NCBI RefSeq assembly: GCF_001742165.1
Contig: NZ_CP016443.1
Location: 3,100,001-3,164,000 of the forward strand
DNA: 64,000 bases
Reading direction: 5' to 3'
DNA from: Burkholderia stabilis
Lineage (GTDB): Bacteria > Pseudomonadota > Gammaproteobacteria > Burkholderiales > Burkholderiaceae
This document shows, in pieces, positions 38,262 through 48,300 of the stretch; within the stretch, counting starts at the first letter, position 1, and the number at the start of each line of letters is the position of its first letter. The notes beneath the pieces were generated by a model, which was not told the origin of the DNA, did no database searches, and saw only the letters and a list, made by a program, of their open reading frames with translations. A program made the translations under genes and the position numbers.

Positions 38262-40109
38262 CTAGTCGACGCGTTGTCGACGAGCAGGGTTCGTGCCCGC
38301 GGCCGTCCCGGGGCCGCCATCGCCAAGCGCGACGTCGATGATGACGGGATCGTGGTCCGACGAGCGGTATGCGTCGGGTGCGTAATAAGACGATCGATGC
38401 GCGGGTGTTTTGTAATCGGGCACGGGTTGCAGTGCAACCGGTTCGTCGGCGTTGATGTGCCAGAGGTGCACGGCCTTCACGCGCGCGGCGAGCGCGGGGG
38501 TGGCGAGCGCATGATCGAGGTTGCCGGCTTCGCCGCGAAATACGTAGCTGTACGCAGCATCGCCGGCGAAGTGGGCAACCAGGTTCGCGTAGCCGCGTGA
38601 TTCGAGTGCGCGGACCGGATTTTCCTTCGCATAGCTGTTCAGGTCGCCGATCAGCAGCACGCCGTCGGCCGCGATGCCCGTCGGCGACGCGGCGAGCCAG
38701 TCGGCGATGCGCGTCGCTGCCCGCGTGCGCGCCGCATTCCAGCAGCCCTGGCCATCTGACTGGTCGAGATCGGCGCCGGTCGCGTTCGGGCAGTTCTTCG
38801 ATTTCAGGTGATTGACCGCGACCGTGAACGTACGCGTGCCGCCAATGCGCCGGAATGTCTGCGCGAGCGGCGGGCGGTGCCGGCCGCCGAGCGCGACCGT
38901 GGCGGCGCGCCCGACCGGCTCGATCGTGCGGCTGTCGTACAGCAGCGCGACCGCGATTGCGTCGTGGCCGAGCCGCGCGGTGCCGGGGTCGACCGCGTGC
39001 CAGCCGTCGCCGAGTTGCGCGGCGAGACGCTGCACGGCGCTTGCGTCGCCATAGCCGTTGTTCGCGATTTCCATCAGCCCGATCACGTCGGCGCGCAGCG
39101 CGCGCAAGGCCGCGACGATCTTCGCTTCCTGCCGCGCGAATATCGCGGGCGTTTTCGCGCCGCGGTTGGCCGGCGCGTCGAATCCGCCGCCACGTCCGTC
39201 GCCGTTGAAATAGTTGAATACGTTGAACGACACGATGCGCGCGTCGGCGTCGGCATGCCGGGCCGGCGCGCCGGCACGCGGGTTCGCAGAGGCGTCGAAC
39301 ACCGGGCCCGGGCCGGCCGCGGGTTGCAGCCGCCACGCGCCATAACGCAGCTCCAGCACGCCTTCGACGCCGCGCACCGTGTAACCCGCGCGCAGCGTGT
39401 TGGCGGCGCTCAGCGCGGGCGGCGGATAGCGGACGGTCGCGGGATCGACGCGGCTCGAGCCGTCGTCGAGCACGATCCGGTTGCGCGCGTTGACCTCCGC
39501 GTGTGCGGCGGCTTCGGCCGGCGGGGCGACGTGGGTCGGAACGCGCAGCCGGCCGTTGCTGAGGACGACGCTGCCGTAGCGGCCGAGTTCATGCGTATCG
39601 CAGACCGTCAGCGTTTGCGGCAGGCGCACCAGCATGCCTTCGTGCGCGGCCAGCACGGCCGGCGTGTCGACCGGCAGCATGAGCGTCGCCGGCGTGACCG
39701 TCTGTCCGCGTGCGCAGACGGCAATGCGGCCCGACGGCACGAACTGCGTCCGGCCATATTTCTCGTCGATCCTGCCCGTGAGATGAACGAGATCGCCGGC
39801 GCTCGCGCGCGCGTTCGGCGCATACACGAACAGGCCTTCCGGGACGCCGGGCCGGTGCCGCCGCCGCGCATCGGCCTGCTGGACGAAGAAGCCGCCCAGG
39901 CCGCCGGCGCCGCCGAATGCCGCGGTGACGACGGCTTCGATCGATGTCGTTTGCCCGGCGAGCGGCGACGGGCCGCCGGTGCCGCGGATGTCGGCAATCG
40001 GCATCGTCGCGCCGCCGCAGCCGGCGCTGACCGGCAGCGCGGCCGAGGCCGGCTGGCCCGAAAGGTCGAGCGACAGCGCAACGATGAGCGGTGCAAGCAG
40101 GCGTGACAT
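38262..40109 (-). CDS. ExeM/NucH-type extracellular endonuclease
   Basis: A 615-residue secreted nuclease. A signal peptide is at 1-23 (LLAPLIVALSLDLSGQPASA). An OB-fold-like N-terminal region is followed by an endonuclease/exonuclease/phosphatase domain. Catalytic-domain blocks include VIGLMEIANNGYGD (Glu), FTVAVNHLKSKNCPNATGAD, LIGDLNSYAKENPV (Asp/Asn) and SSDHDPVIIDV (Asp-His). The paired cysteines around KNCPNATG and GQGCWNAAR match extracellular nucleases of the ExeM group. It would degrade extracellular DNA. The open frame upstream of 40109 is non-coding. Confidence 0.88.
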   Translation of the reverse strand: MSRLLAPLIVALSLDLSGQPASAALPVSAGCGGATMPIADIRGTGGPSPLAGQTTSIEAVVTAAFGGAGGLGGFFVQQADARRRHRPGVPEGLFVYAPNARASAGDLVHLTGRIDEKYGRTQFVPSGRIAVCARGQTVTPATLMLPVDTPAVLAAHEGMLVRLPQTLTVCDTHELGRYGSVVLSNGRLRVPTHVAPPAEAAAHAEVNARNRIVLDDGSSRVDPATVRYPPPALSAANTLRAGYTVRGVEGVLELRYGAWRLQPAAGPGPVFDASANPRAGAPARHADADARIVSFNVFNYFNGDGRGGGFDAPANRGAKTPAIFARQEAKIVAALRALRADVIGLMEIANNGYGDASAVQRLAAQLGDGWHAVDPGTARLGHDAIAVALLYDSRTIEPVGRAATVALGGRHRPPLAQTFRRIGGTRTFTVAVNHLKSKNCPNATGADLDQSDGQGCWNAARTRAATRIADWLAASPTGIAADGVLLIGDLNSYAKENPVRALESRGYANLVAHFAGDAAYSYVFRGEAGNLDHALATPALAARVKAVHLWHINADEPVALQPVPDYKTPAHRSSYYAPDAYRSSDHDPVIIDVALGDGGPGTAAGTNPARRQRVD

Positions 40110-40321
40110 GGGACGGTTCGCTGGAAGAAAATCCGGGAGTTCGGGAAAGCATCTTGACGGCAAAATGCCGGGCAGCGGTCGAAATGGCCGTTCGGCCAGT
40201 ACCGGATGGCCAACGATGCAGGCAAGCCGCGCCGCGGCTGTTACGCTTTCGCACCGGGCGCTGCATGCCGCACGCCGATCACGCAGTGAGCATTGCCGCC
40301 CCGCCTCCACAGGAGAAGTCC

Positions 40322-40675
40322 ATGTCTTACATGCTGTTGATTGTCGAACCGACCGACCAGCGCGCCGAGCGCACGCTCGACGAAGGCCAGGCGCTTTACG
40401 CACGGATGGTCGATTTCGCCGAGTCGCTGAAGGCGCGCGGCGTGCTGCGCGGCGTCGAGTCGCTGGAGCGCTCCGAGCGCGGCACGCGCGTGCAGGTGCG
40501 CGACGGCGAGACGCGCCTGCTCGACGGCCCGTTCGCGGAAGCCAAGGAGATGGTCGGCGGCTTCTTCCTCGTCGACGTCGACACGCGCGAGGAAGCGATC
40601 GAGATCGCGCGCCAGTGCCCGGCCGCCCAGTGGTGCACGGTCGAGGTGCGCGCGGTCGGCCCGTGCTTCCTGTGA
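40322..40675 (+). CDS. YCII/DGPF-domain protein
   Basis: A 117-residue protein of the YCII family. It has the hallmark DGPF motif in LLDGPFAEAKEMVGGFFLVD. It starts MSYMLLIVEPTDQ, with AGGAGAAG as Shine-Dalgarno. The molecular role is unknown. It begins a same-strand cluster with a second DGPF protein, a VOC protein and an ECF-type sigma factor; DGPF genes are known genomic partners of ECF42 sigma factors. Confidence 0.9.
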   Translation: MSYMLLIVEPTDQRAERTLDEGQALYARMVDFAESLKARGVLRGVESLERSERGTRVQVRDGETRLLDGPFAEAKEMVGGFFLVDVDTREEAIEIARQCPAAQWCTVEVRAVGPCFL

Positions 40676-40799
40676 CTGTCGCGACTCGGTATTTACCCTG
40701 ATTCGTCGCGGCGCGCGTCGATTCGGCCGTCTCTCGCCCGTCGTCCGGATAAGGCGCCGATGAACGGGCGCCTCCTTCCATCGAGACAAGGAGTGAACG

Positions 40800-41222
40800 A
40801 TGCGATTCATGATCATGATCCGGGCGAACGCCGTCAGCGAATCCGACGCGTTGCCGGACAACCGGCTGGTCGAGGCCATGACCGTCTACCACGAGGAACT
40901 GGCCCGGGCCGGCGTGCTGCTCGACGCGAACGGGCTGAGGCCGAGCGCGCGCGGCTGGCGCGTGCGCTACACGGGCGGCAAGGGCACGGTGGTGGACGGC
41001 CCGTTCGCCGAAACGAAGGAACTGATCGCCGGCTATACGCTGATCCAGGTGCGTTCGCGCGACGAGGCGCTCGAGTGGACGCGCCGTTTCCCCGCGCCGT
41101 TCGGCGCCGAGATGGATTGCGAGATCGAGGTGCGGCCGCTGTTCGAGCTCGACGATCTCACGCCGAGCGACGCGGTCGAGCGGTTCCGCGAGCTGCACGT
41201 CGGCCGTAGCAACGCTGTTTGA
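40800..41222 (+). CDS. YCII/DGPF-domain protein
   Basis: A 140-residue YCII-family protein, with DGPF in VVDGPFAETKELIAGYTLIQ and a start of MRFMIMIRANAVSES. It is more diverged at the C-terminus than its neighbour at 40322 (the two share the core block). The Shine-Dalgarno is AAGGAGTGAACG. It is the second of two DGPF genes ahead of the sigma factor. Confidence 0.9.
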   Translation: MRFMIMIRANAVSESDALPDNRLVEAMTVYHEELARAGVLLDANGLRPSARGWRVRYTGGKGTVVDGPFAETKELIAGYTLIQVRSRDEALEWTRRFPAPFGAEMDCEIEVRPLFELDDLTPSDAVERFRELHVGRSNAV

Positions 41223-41260
41223 ATCCCAGCCTGAATCCAACCTCACCCGGAGTACACGTC

Positions 41261-41677
41261 ATGCACAAGATGGTTTTCATCAACCTGCCCGTGGCCGACC
41301 TGCCGCGCTCGAAGACGTTCTACCAGGCGCTCGGTTTCGAAGTCGTGCCGGCCTATACGAACGATCAGGCCGCCTGCCTCCGCATCAGCGAGACGATTTT
41401 CGCGATGCTGCTCGTGCGGCCGTTTTTCCAGACCTTTACCGACAAGACGATCGTCGACCCGGCGACGCACGTGCAGGTGTTGTCGTGCCTGTCGTGCGAA
41501 AGCCGTGCCGAAGTCGACGACACCGTCGCGAAGGCGCGTGCGGCCGGCGGGACCACGCCGCGTCCGCCGCTGGAGTATCCGGGCATGTACGGTCACGGGT
41601 TCAGCGATCCGGACGGCCATGCGTGGGAGCTGATGTACGTGGAGCAGGACGCGTCCGCGCAGGGGCAGGCGTCGTGA
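41261..41677 (+). CDS. VOC (glyoxalase/bleomycin-resistance fold) family protein
   Basis: A 138-residue VOC-superfamily protein. It begins MHKMVFINLPVADLPRSKTFY, typical of the fold. The second half ends with MYGHGFSDPDGHAWELMYVE, a metal-site-like block. Substrate is unknown. The ATG at 41261 follows CCCGGAGTACACGTC. Its stop overlaps the GTG start of the sigma factor gene (GTGA), so the two are translationally coupled. Confidence 0.9.
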   Translation: MHKMVFINLPVADLPRSKTFYQALGFEVVPAYTNDQAACLRISETIFAMLLVRPFFQTFTDKTIVDPATHVQVLSCLSCESRAEVDDTVAKARAAGGTTPRPPLEYPGMYGHGFSDPDGHAWELMYVEQDASAQGQAS

Positions 41678-42942
41678 CGCATGAGGCGACTCATCGTGCG
41701 ATCGAAGCGGTCTGGCGGATCGAGGCGCCGAAAATCATCGCGCGCGCCGCGCGCGTGGTGCGCGACGTCGGCGTGGCCGAGGAGCTGGCGCAGGACACGC
41801 TCGTCGCCGCGCTCGAGCACTGGCCCGTCGACGGCGTGCCCGACAACCCGGCCGCCTGGCTGATGACGGCCGTGAAGCGTCGCGCGCTCGATCGGGTCCG
41901 GCAGGAATCGCTGCATGCGGCGAAGCGCGACCAGCTCGGTCACGAAATGGATGCGCTCGAAGCGCATGTCGTTCCGGACATCGCGGATGCGCTCGCCGAT
42001 GCGCGCGACGACGATATCGGCGACGACCTGCTGCGGCTGATCTTCACGTCGTGTCATCCGGTGCTGTCGACCGACGCGCGCGTCGCGCTGACGCTGCGGC
42101 TGCTCGGCGGGCTGACGACGGGCGAGATCGCGCGTGCGTTCCTGACGCCGGAACCGACGATTGCGCAGCGGATCGTGCGCGCGAAGCGCACGCTCTCGGC
42201 GGCACGCGTGCCGTTCGAGGTGCCGGCTGCCGATGCGCGGCCCGCGCGGCTCGCGTCGGTGCTCGAAGTGATTTATCTCGTATTCAACGAAGGCCATGCG
42301 GCGACCGCGGGCGACGACTGGATGCGCCCGGCGCTGTGCGACGAGGCGCTGCGGCTCGGGCGCGTGCTTGCCGGGCTTGCGCCGGACGAGAGTGAAGTCC
42401 TCGGGCTCGTCGCGTTGATGGAATTGCAGGCGTCGCGCATGCACGCGCGTACCGACGCGCAGGGCCGGCCGGTGCTGCTGCTCGACCAGGACCGCAGCCG
42501 CTGGGATCCGTTGCTGATCCGGCGCGGCCTGGCGGCGCTCGAGCGCGCGACGAAGCTCGGCGGCGTGCGCGGGCCGTACGCGCTGCAGGCCGCGCTGGCG
42601 GCTTGCCATGCACGTGCCCGGCAGGCGTCGGATACGGACTGGGCGCAGATCGTCGCGTTGTACGACGCGCTCGCCGAAGTCGCGCCGTCGCCCGTCGTCG
42701 AGCTGAATCGCGCGGTGGCCGTCGGGATGGCGTTCGGGCCCGCCGCGGCGCTCGAACTCGTCGACGCGTTGCGCGACGATCCTGCGCTCGCGCGTTATCA
42801 CTGGCTACCGAGCGTGCGCGGCGACCTGCTCGCGAAGCTCGGCCGCGCCGACGAGGCGAAGGCCGAGTTCCGTCGCGCGGCGGAGTTGACCCGCAATGCG
42901 CGCGAGCGTGAATTGCTGCTCAAACGCGCGACGGATGCGTGA
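41674..42942 (+). CDS. ECF42-type RNA polymerase sigma factor
   Basis: A 422-residue sigma factor. Sigma region 2 (about 10-80) includes ARVVRDVGVAEELAQDTLVAAL and NPAAWLMTAVKRRALD. Region 4 is around residues 120-180 with LRLLGGLTTGEIARAFLTPE. A long C-terminal extension of about 230 residues with TPR-like helices follows. That extension and the DGPF neighbours match the ECF42 group, where no anti-sigma factor is present and the C-terminal domain controls activity. GTG at 41674 is the start, overlapping the VOC stop. The cassette likely drives its own DGPF genes. Confidence 0.88.
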   Translation: MTHEATHRAIEAVWRIEAPKIIARAARVVRDVGVAEELAQDTLVAALEHWPVDGVPDNPAAWLMTAVKRRALDRVRQESLHAAKRDQLGHEMDALEAHVVPDIADALADARDDDIGDDLLRLIFTSCHPVLSTDARVALTLRLLGGLTTGEIARAFLTPEPTIAQRIVRAKRTLSAARVPFEVPAADARPARLASVLEVIYLVFNEGHAATAGDDWMRPALCDEALRLGRVLAGLAPDESEVLGLVALMELQASRMHARTDAQGRPVLLLDQDRSRWDPLLIRRGLAALERATKLGGVRGPYALQAALAACHARARQASDTDWAQIVALYDALAEVAPSPVVELNRAVAVGMAFGPAAALELVDALRDDPALARYHWLPSVRGDLLAKLGRADEAKAEFRRAAELTRNARERELLLKRATDA

Positions 42943-43552
42943 AACGGCGTGCGCGCCGTTGCGCAACGGGTTTATTGGCCGGGCCGGCATCGATGACGGC
43001 GACGGCGCGCAATTCGTCAAGCAATATTCAACGTAAAACTCGCAATAATCCACGATTCGAATATATTCCGACGATCGCGATATTTATCGCGTCGATCATC
43101 GCTTATTGCACGCTGCCGCTCGGTCACGTGTCTGCAAGCAGTCGATGGGGCCGTCGTGCGGTGTGCTGGCGTTGCCGCGCGAAGCGTTGCAACGCCACAG
43201 CGCGTAAGCGCCGACATGCCTCGCCGAAGTCGGCCGCCATTGACTCGATTGCATGAAATGTCCGAAGTTTCCGGTTAAAAAGAATGAGACAAGTATGAAT
43301 TTAATTTCAAGACGATAGTTTCAATTGAAATTCGATAATTCGACTCCGCATAATCCGCGATTGCTTGACGTGTCGCGAGATGGGCGGGGTTTAAGTGTTA
43401 AGGATAATTAACAAAAGCGATGGCGAACGGATTCCGTTTGCCAATATGCAGTGCGTGGCTCCATTCGGCGGTCACGCGCATCAGGGGGATCACGCGAATC
43501 CCCACCCGGGCTGGTGCGATTCGATCACACCGGTCGATTCCCGGGTTTCATC
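42943..43552. other. AT-rich intergenic region upstream of the two-partner secretion genes
   Basis: This 610-base region is markedly AT-richer than its surroundings, especially at 43010-43110 and 43255-43430. It holds a perfect palindrome CGCGATA-TT-TATCGCG at 43076-43091. It should contain the promoter(s) of the TPS pair. The composition is of the kind bound by H-NS-like silencers. No gene is supported; the open frame at 42939-43256 is unlike protein. Confidence 0.45.
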
Positions 43553-45250
43553 ATGCGGACGGTGAGTGCAGGGCGCTTGCTGAGCGCCGCGAACCTGCTG
43601 GCATTCGCCGTTGCGGCAGCCGCGCAGACACCGCAGGCCGGCGCGCAGCCGCAGAGTGCGCAGCGCCATCAGGCCCAGCAACTCGACGAGCTGAAGCAAC
43701 AGATGCTCGACCAGCCGGACGTGCTGTCCGCTAAGTCGTCAAGCGATTCCGACACGTTGCGCTTTCCCGAGGAAACGCCGTGTTTCGACATTCATGAAAT
43801 CGAGTGGCGCGGCGCCGACGCATTCCCGTGGTTGCGCGATGCGATCCCGCTCGAACACGCATGCATCGGACAGAAAGGCTTGAGCCTGCTGCGCGAATGG
43901 GTCGGAAAGCGTCTCGTCGCGCGCGGCTATATCACGTCGCTCGTGAGCATTCCGTCGCAGGATCTGTCGACCGGCCGTCTGATCATCGAATTGCTGCCCG
44001 GCCGCATCGGTGCCATCAACGATGCGAGTGGCCGGATCGGCTGGGCGCCCATCCTGTTTCCGCGCGGTGCACACGCATTGCTGAACGTGCGTGATCTCGA
44101 CCAGGCGCTCGAGAACGTGCGCCGCTTGCCCGGTCAGTCGGCCACCGCGTTCGATCTGGTTCCCGGCGCGTCGCTTGGCGATACCGACATCGTCGTCCGG
44201 CATCCGGACGATGCGCGCCGCGTTCGCTTCATCGCGACCGCCGACAACGGTGGGCTCGATGCGACCGGCCGCAACCAGCTCGGCGCGATCGTCGCGATCG
44301 ATTCGCCGCTGCGGCTCTATGACCAACTGATCGTCACCTACAACACCGACGCCGCACTGGGCAACAAGGCGCTCGGCTCGCAAGCGAAAAGCGCCGCATG
44401 GAACGTGCCGGTCGGTTATGCGTCGTTTTCGCTCGGCATCAGCGAGTGGACGAGCCGGCAGGCGCTCGTGCCCGAGCTGCCCGGCGAGGTCATGCCGCCG
44501 CTCGGCCAGCGGACCCGCCGCTACGAAGCCGGCGTGAGCTACGTGCCGTATCGCTCCGGTCATGGCAAGACGACGCTGCGCTTCAGGCTTGCACGGCGCG
44601 AGGACCGTTCGTGGTTCGGCCCGGTCGAGCTCGACGTGTTCCGCCACGACATCGTCAGCTACGAAGTGGGCGCATCGCATCGCGAGAAGCTCGCGCGTGC
44701 GACGGTCGACGCGAGCATCGGCATGCGCGCGAGCCTCGCCGGCCTGAGCGCCTTTCCCGGGCGCGTCAACGGCCAGCCGGAATGGGACGGACGCTATCGC
44801 GTGTACAGCGCGTCGCTCGGCGCCGATGCGCCGTTCCGGATCGGCACGCGTGCGTTCGGCTATCGCGGATCGCTCCAGCTTCAGTACGCGCCCGGCGCGC
44901 TGCCATCGACCGAATACCTGCAGATCGGCGGCCGCTACACGGTGCGCGGCTTCGACGGCAATCAGACGCTCGCCGGCGATAGCGGCTGGTTCTGGCGCAA
45001 CGAACTGGCGACGCCGGTGTTCGGCGCGCACGAGGCCTATGCCGCGCTCGATGCCGGCGTGGTGACGGGCGCGGGTTCGCGCGAAGGCGCGGGCCGGGAC
45101 GGGCGCACGCTGCTCGGCGCCGCGCTCGGCGTGCGCGGCGGCTACCGGATGCTCGGCTACGACATCGCGCTCGGCGTGCCGCTACGCAAGCCCGGCGCGC
45201 TGCACACCGCGCGACCTACGGTCGACGTATCGCTCTTTGCGCGTTTCTGA
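43553..45250 (+). CDS. TpsB outer-membrane transporter (ShlB/FhaC/HecB family)
   Basis: A 565-residue outer-membrane protein of a two-partner secretion system. A signal peptide lies at about 1-24 (LLSAANLLAFAVAAAA). A periplasmic POTRA region follows at about 60-190, with LREWVGKRLVARGYITSLVSI and GRLIIELLPGRIGAI. The 16-strand barrel spans about 210-565, with the conserved loop motif YTVRGFDGNQTL and a terminal FARF. It folds and exports its partner TpsA, encoded 122 bases downstream. The ATG at 43553 is the start nearest to the signal peptide. Confidence 0.92.
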   Translation: MRTVSAGRLLSAANLLAFAVAAAAQTPQAGAQPQSAQRHQAQQLDELKQQMLDQPDVLSAKSSSDSDTLRFPEETPCFDIHEIEWRGADAFPWLRDAIPLEHACIGQKGLSLLREWVGKRLVARGYITSLVSIPSQDLSTGRLIIELLPGRIGAINDASGRIGWAPILFPRGAHALLNVRDLDQALENVRRLPGQSATAFDLVPGASLGDTDIVVRHPDDARRVRFIATADNGGLDATGRNQLGAIVAIDSPLRLYDQLIVTYNTDAALGNKALGSQAKSAAWNVPVGYASFSLGISEWTSRQALVPELPGEVMPPLGQRTRRYEAGVSYVPYRSGHGKTTLRFRLARREDRSWFGPVELDVFRHDIVSYEVGASHREKLARATVDASIGMRASLAGLSAFPGRVNGQPEWDGRYRVYSASLGADAPFRIGTRAFGYRGSLQLQYAPGALPSTEYLQIGGRYTVRGFDGNQTLAGDSGWFWRNELATPVFGAHEAYAALDAGVVTGAGSREGAGRDGRTLLGAALGVRGGYRMLGYDIALGVPLRKPGALHTARPTVDVSLFARF

Positions 45251-45372
45251 TCGTTGCGGGCGCGCCCGCGCCCGCCGTACGTCACGGAGGGAGTCGCCAT
45301 GTAAGCACGCACGCTCGTTCGTCATCGGCGCGGCCTGTGCCACGCCGCCTCATTCATTTTCCGGAAACCGAA

Positions 45373-48300
45373 ATGACCATGAAACATCAACAACAATTCC
45401 CGCGCCCGCGCGCGGCCACGCCGTTCGCGCGCACCGCACTCGCTGCGGCGCTGACGGTCGCGATGCCGATCCTTGCGGTGCAGACCGCGTCCGCGCAACC
45501 GGCGCTCGTCGCTGACCCTTCCGCGGCCAACCGCCCCGGTCTCGGCGTCGCATCGAACGGCACGCCGATCGTCGACATCAACGCAGCGAATGCCGCCGGC
45601 GTTTCGATCAACCGCTTTCTCGACTACAACGTTGGCGCGAACGGTCTCGTGCTGAACAACAGCGTCGGGCGCACGAACACGCAACTGGCGGGCGCCATCG
45701 ACGGCAACGCGCAACTCGGCGGCCGTTCGGCGCAGGTGATCCTGAACCAGGTGACAGGCGGCAACGCGTCGGTGCTGGCAGGTGCGACGGAAGTCGCAGG
45801 GCAAAAAGCGCGGGTGATCGTCGCGAACCCGAACGGGATCAGCGTGAACGGCGCGAGCTTCATCAACGCGAACCGTGCATCGGTTGTCGCGGGAACGGTG
45901 GAGTTCGATCAAAACGGCAGCATCCAGTTGTTCCGAACCGACAACGGACGCATCACGATCGATGGTGATGGCATCGACGCGCGCGGTCAGGACCAGCTGG
46001 ACCTCGTCGCACGCACGCTCGAGGTGAATGCGGCCGTGCAGGCGAAGCGCCTGGTCGCCGTCGGGCAAAAGGGGCGGGCGCTGATCGAGCAGCCCAACCT
46101 GCCGATGTTCATGCCATCGTTGGATAGCGACGCGGTCGATGTCGCGATCGACGTATCGAAGCTCGGCAGCATGCACGCCGACTCGATTCTGATGCGCGGC
46201 GCGTCCGCGGGTGTTGGCGTGAACGTTGCCGGCAAGGTCGAAGCGCTGACCGGCAAGCTCGAGTTGCTGTCGGACGGCAAGATCCGGGTCGCAGCGAACG
46301 GCCACATGTCGGCGGCCGGCGAATTGACCGCGACCAACACGCTGGAGAATGCGGGCACGATCACCGGCGGCAAGCTGACGTTGCTCAAGGCCGTGGCGAA
46401 CACGGGCACCCTGCACGCGGACGGCAAGCTGGATGTCACGGCCGATGTGAGCAACACCGGGTCGATTTACGGCGGTAGCGGTGTTCAGATCGCAGGTAAC
46501 CTTCATCAGGACGCGCCGGGTATCGTAGGCGCTAACGGCAAGGTAACGGTGACAGGGCAGATCACCGGCTCCGGGACGATCTCTGAAAACATGACGAAGC
46601 CGCCGGTCGACCCGGAACCGCCGGTTGCTGAAACGAAGCCGCCGGTCGATCCGGAACCGCCGGTTGCTGAAACGAAGCCGCCGGTCGACCCGGAACCGCC
46701 GGTTGCTGAAACGAAGCCGCCGGTTGATCCGGAACCGCCGGTTGCTGAAACGAAGCCGCCGGTTGACCCGGAACCGCCGGTTGCTGAAACGAAGCCGCCG
46801 GTCGATCCGGAACCGCCGGTCGCTGAAACGAAGCCGCCGGTCGACCCGGAACCGCCGGTTGCTGAAACGAAGCCGCCGGTCGATCCGGAACCGCCGGTCG
46901 CCGAAACGAAGCCGCCGGTTGAACCCGAACACCCGGTCGCAGAAACGGAGCCGCCGGTTACCGAAACGAACCCGAAACTCGTCGCGGACCCCTCCACGAA
47001 CAATCGCCCCGGTATTGACGTCGCATTGAACGGCACCCCGCTCGTCGACATCAACGCACCGAATTTCGCCGGCATTTCGCTCAACCGCTTCCTCGACTAC
47101 AACGTCGGCGCGAACGGCCTCGTGCTGAACAACAGCGTGGACCGCACGAACACGCGGCTGGCGGGCAGCATCGCCGGCAACGGGCGACTCGGCGGCCGGT
47201 CGGCGCGGGTGATCCTGAACCAGGTGACGGGCGGCAACGCATCGGTGCTGGCAGGCACGACGGAAGTCGCAGGGCAGAATGCGCGCGTGATCGTCGCGAA
47301 CCCGAACGGGATCAGCGTGAATGGTGCGAGTTTCGTCAACGCGAACCGCGTGTCGCTCGTCGCGGGCACGACCGGTTTCGACCTGTTCGGCAATGTCGCG
47401 CGCTTCCACACCGACGACGGCGGCATCACGATCGACGGCGCGGGTCTCGACGCGCGTGGCGCGAATCAACTCGATCTCGTGTCGCGCACCCTGAAGGTCG
47501 ATGGGGCGGTGCAGGCGAAGAAGCTGGTCGCGGTCGCGCAGCAAGGAACGGCGTCGATCGAAAAGTCGAAGCTGCAAACGACCGCGTGGCCGACGGCCGG
47601 CGAGACGCCGGACGTGGCGATCGACGTGTCCGGAGCAGGCAGCCTGCAAGCGAACGAGATCTCGCTGGTCGGTGCGTCGGCCAAAACCGGCGTGAAGATC
47701 GCCGGCATGGTGGACGCGTCGGCAGGCACCGCATCGATCGTGTCGAGCGGCACGGCGACGATCGAGTCGGGCGGGCAACTGCAGGCCGGAGCGGTATCCG
47801 TCTCGGGCGCGCTCGACAATCACGGCACGGTCCGTGGCGACGCCGTCGACGTGTCCGGCACCCTCCGCAACGACGGCACCGTGCGGGGCCGCAGCGTCCG
47901 GATCGCGGGCAATGTGACCAATGCCGGCTCGCTGAGCAGCATCGGTGCGCTCGACATCTTGGGGCACCTGAGCAACAACGGGGTCGACAGTGTCGTCAGC
48001 GGGCGCAACGTGAAGGTCCTGGGTACGGCGACCAACACCGGCACGCTGCGCGCGGACAACCGTATCACCGCGATCGGGAATGTGACGAACGACGGCACGC
48101 TCGAGGGCGCCGAAGTCAAGGTCATGGGCAACCTGACCAACGCGGGCGCGCTGCGTGCGTCGGATTCGCTTTTCGTGGCGAGCAATGCGACCAACAACGG
48201 TACGACCGAAGGCGCCGCCGTCAAGGTCATGGGCGAGCTGACCAACACGGGCGCGCTGCATGCGTCGAAGTCGCTCTTCGTGATGGGCAATGCGACCAAC

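Noticed and set aside
40110..41246. N-terminal extension of the nuclease gene frame on the minus strand
   Set aside because: The frame is open but runs antisense through the two DGPF genes; the signal peptide begins at 40109.
42939..43256. 105-codon open frame after the sigma factor gene
   Set aside because: It overlaps the sigma factor end with a GTG start, has no Shine-Dalgarno, and is basic with low-complexity content; the surrounding DNA looks regulatory.
46597..46947. Regular 39-base repeats suggesting a CRISPR array or satellite
   Set aside because: There are no unique spacers; the repeats are contiguous, in frame, and encode a Pro-rich linker within TpsA.
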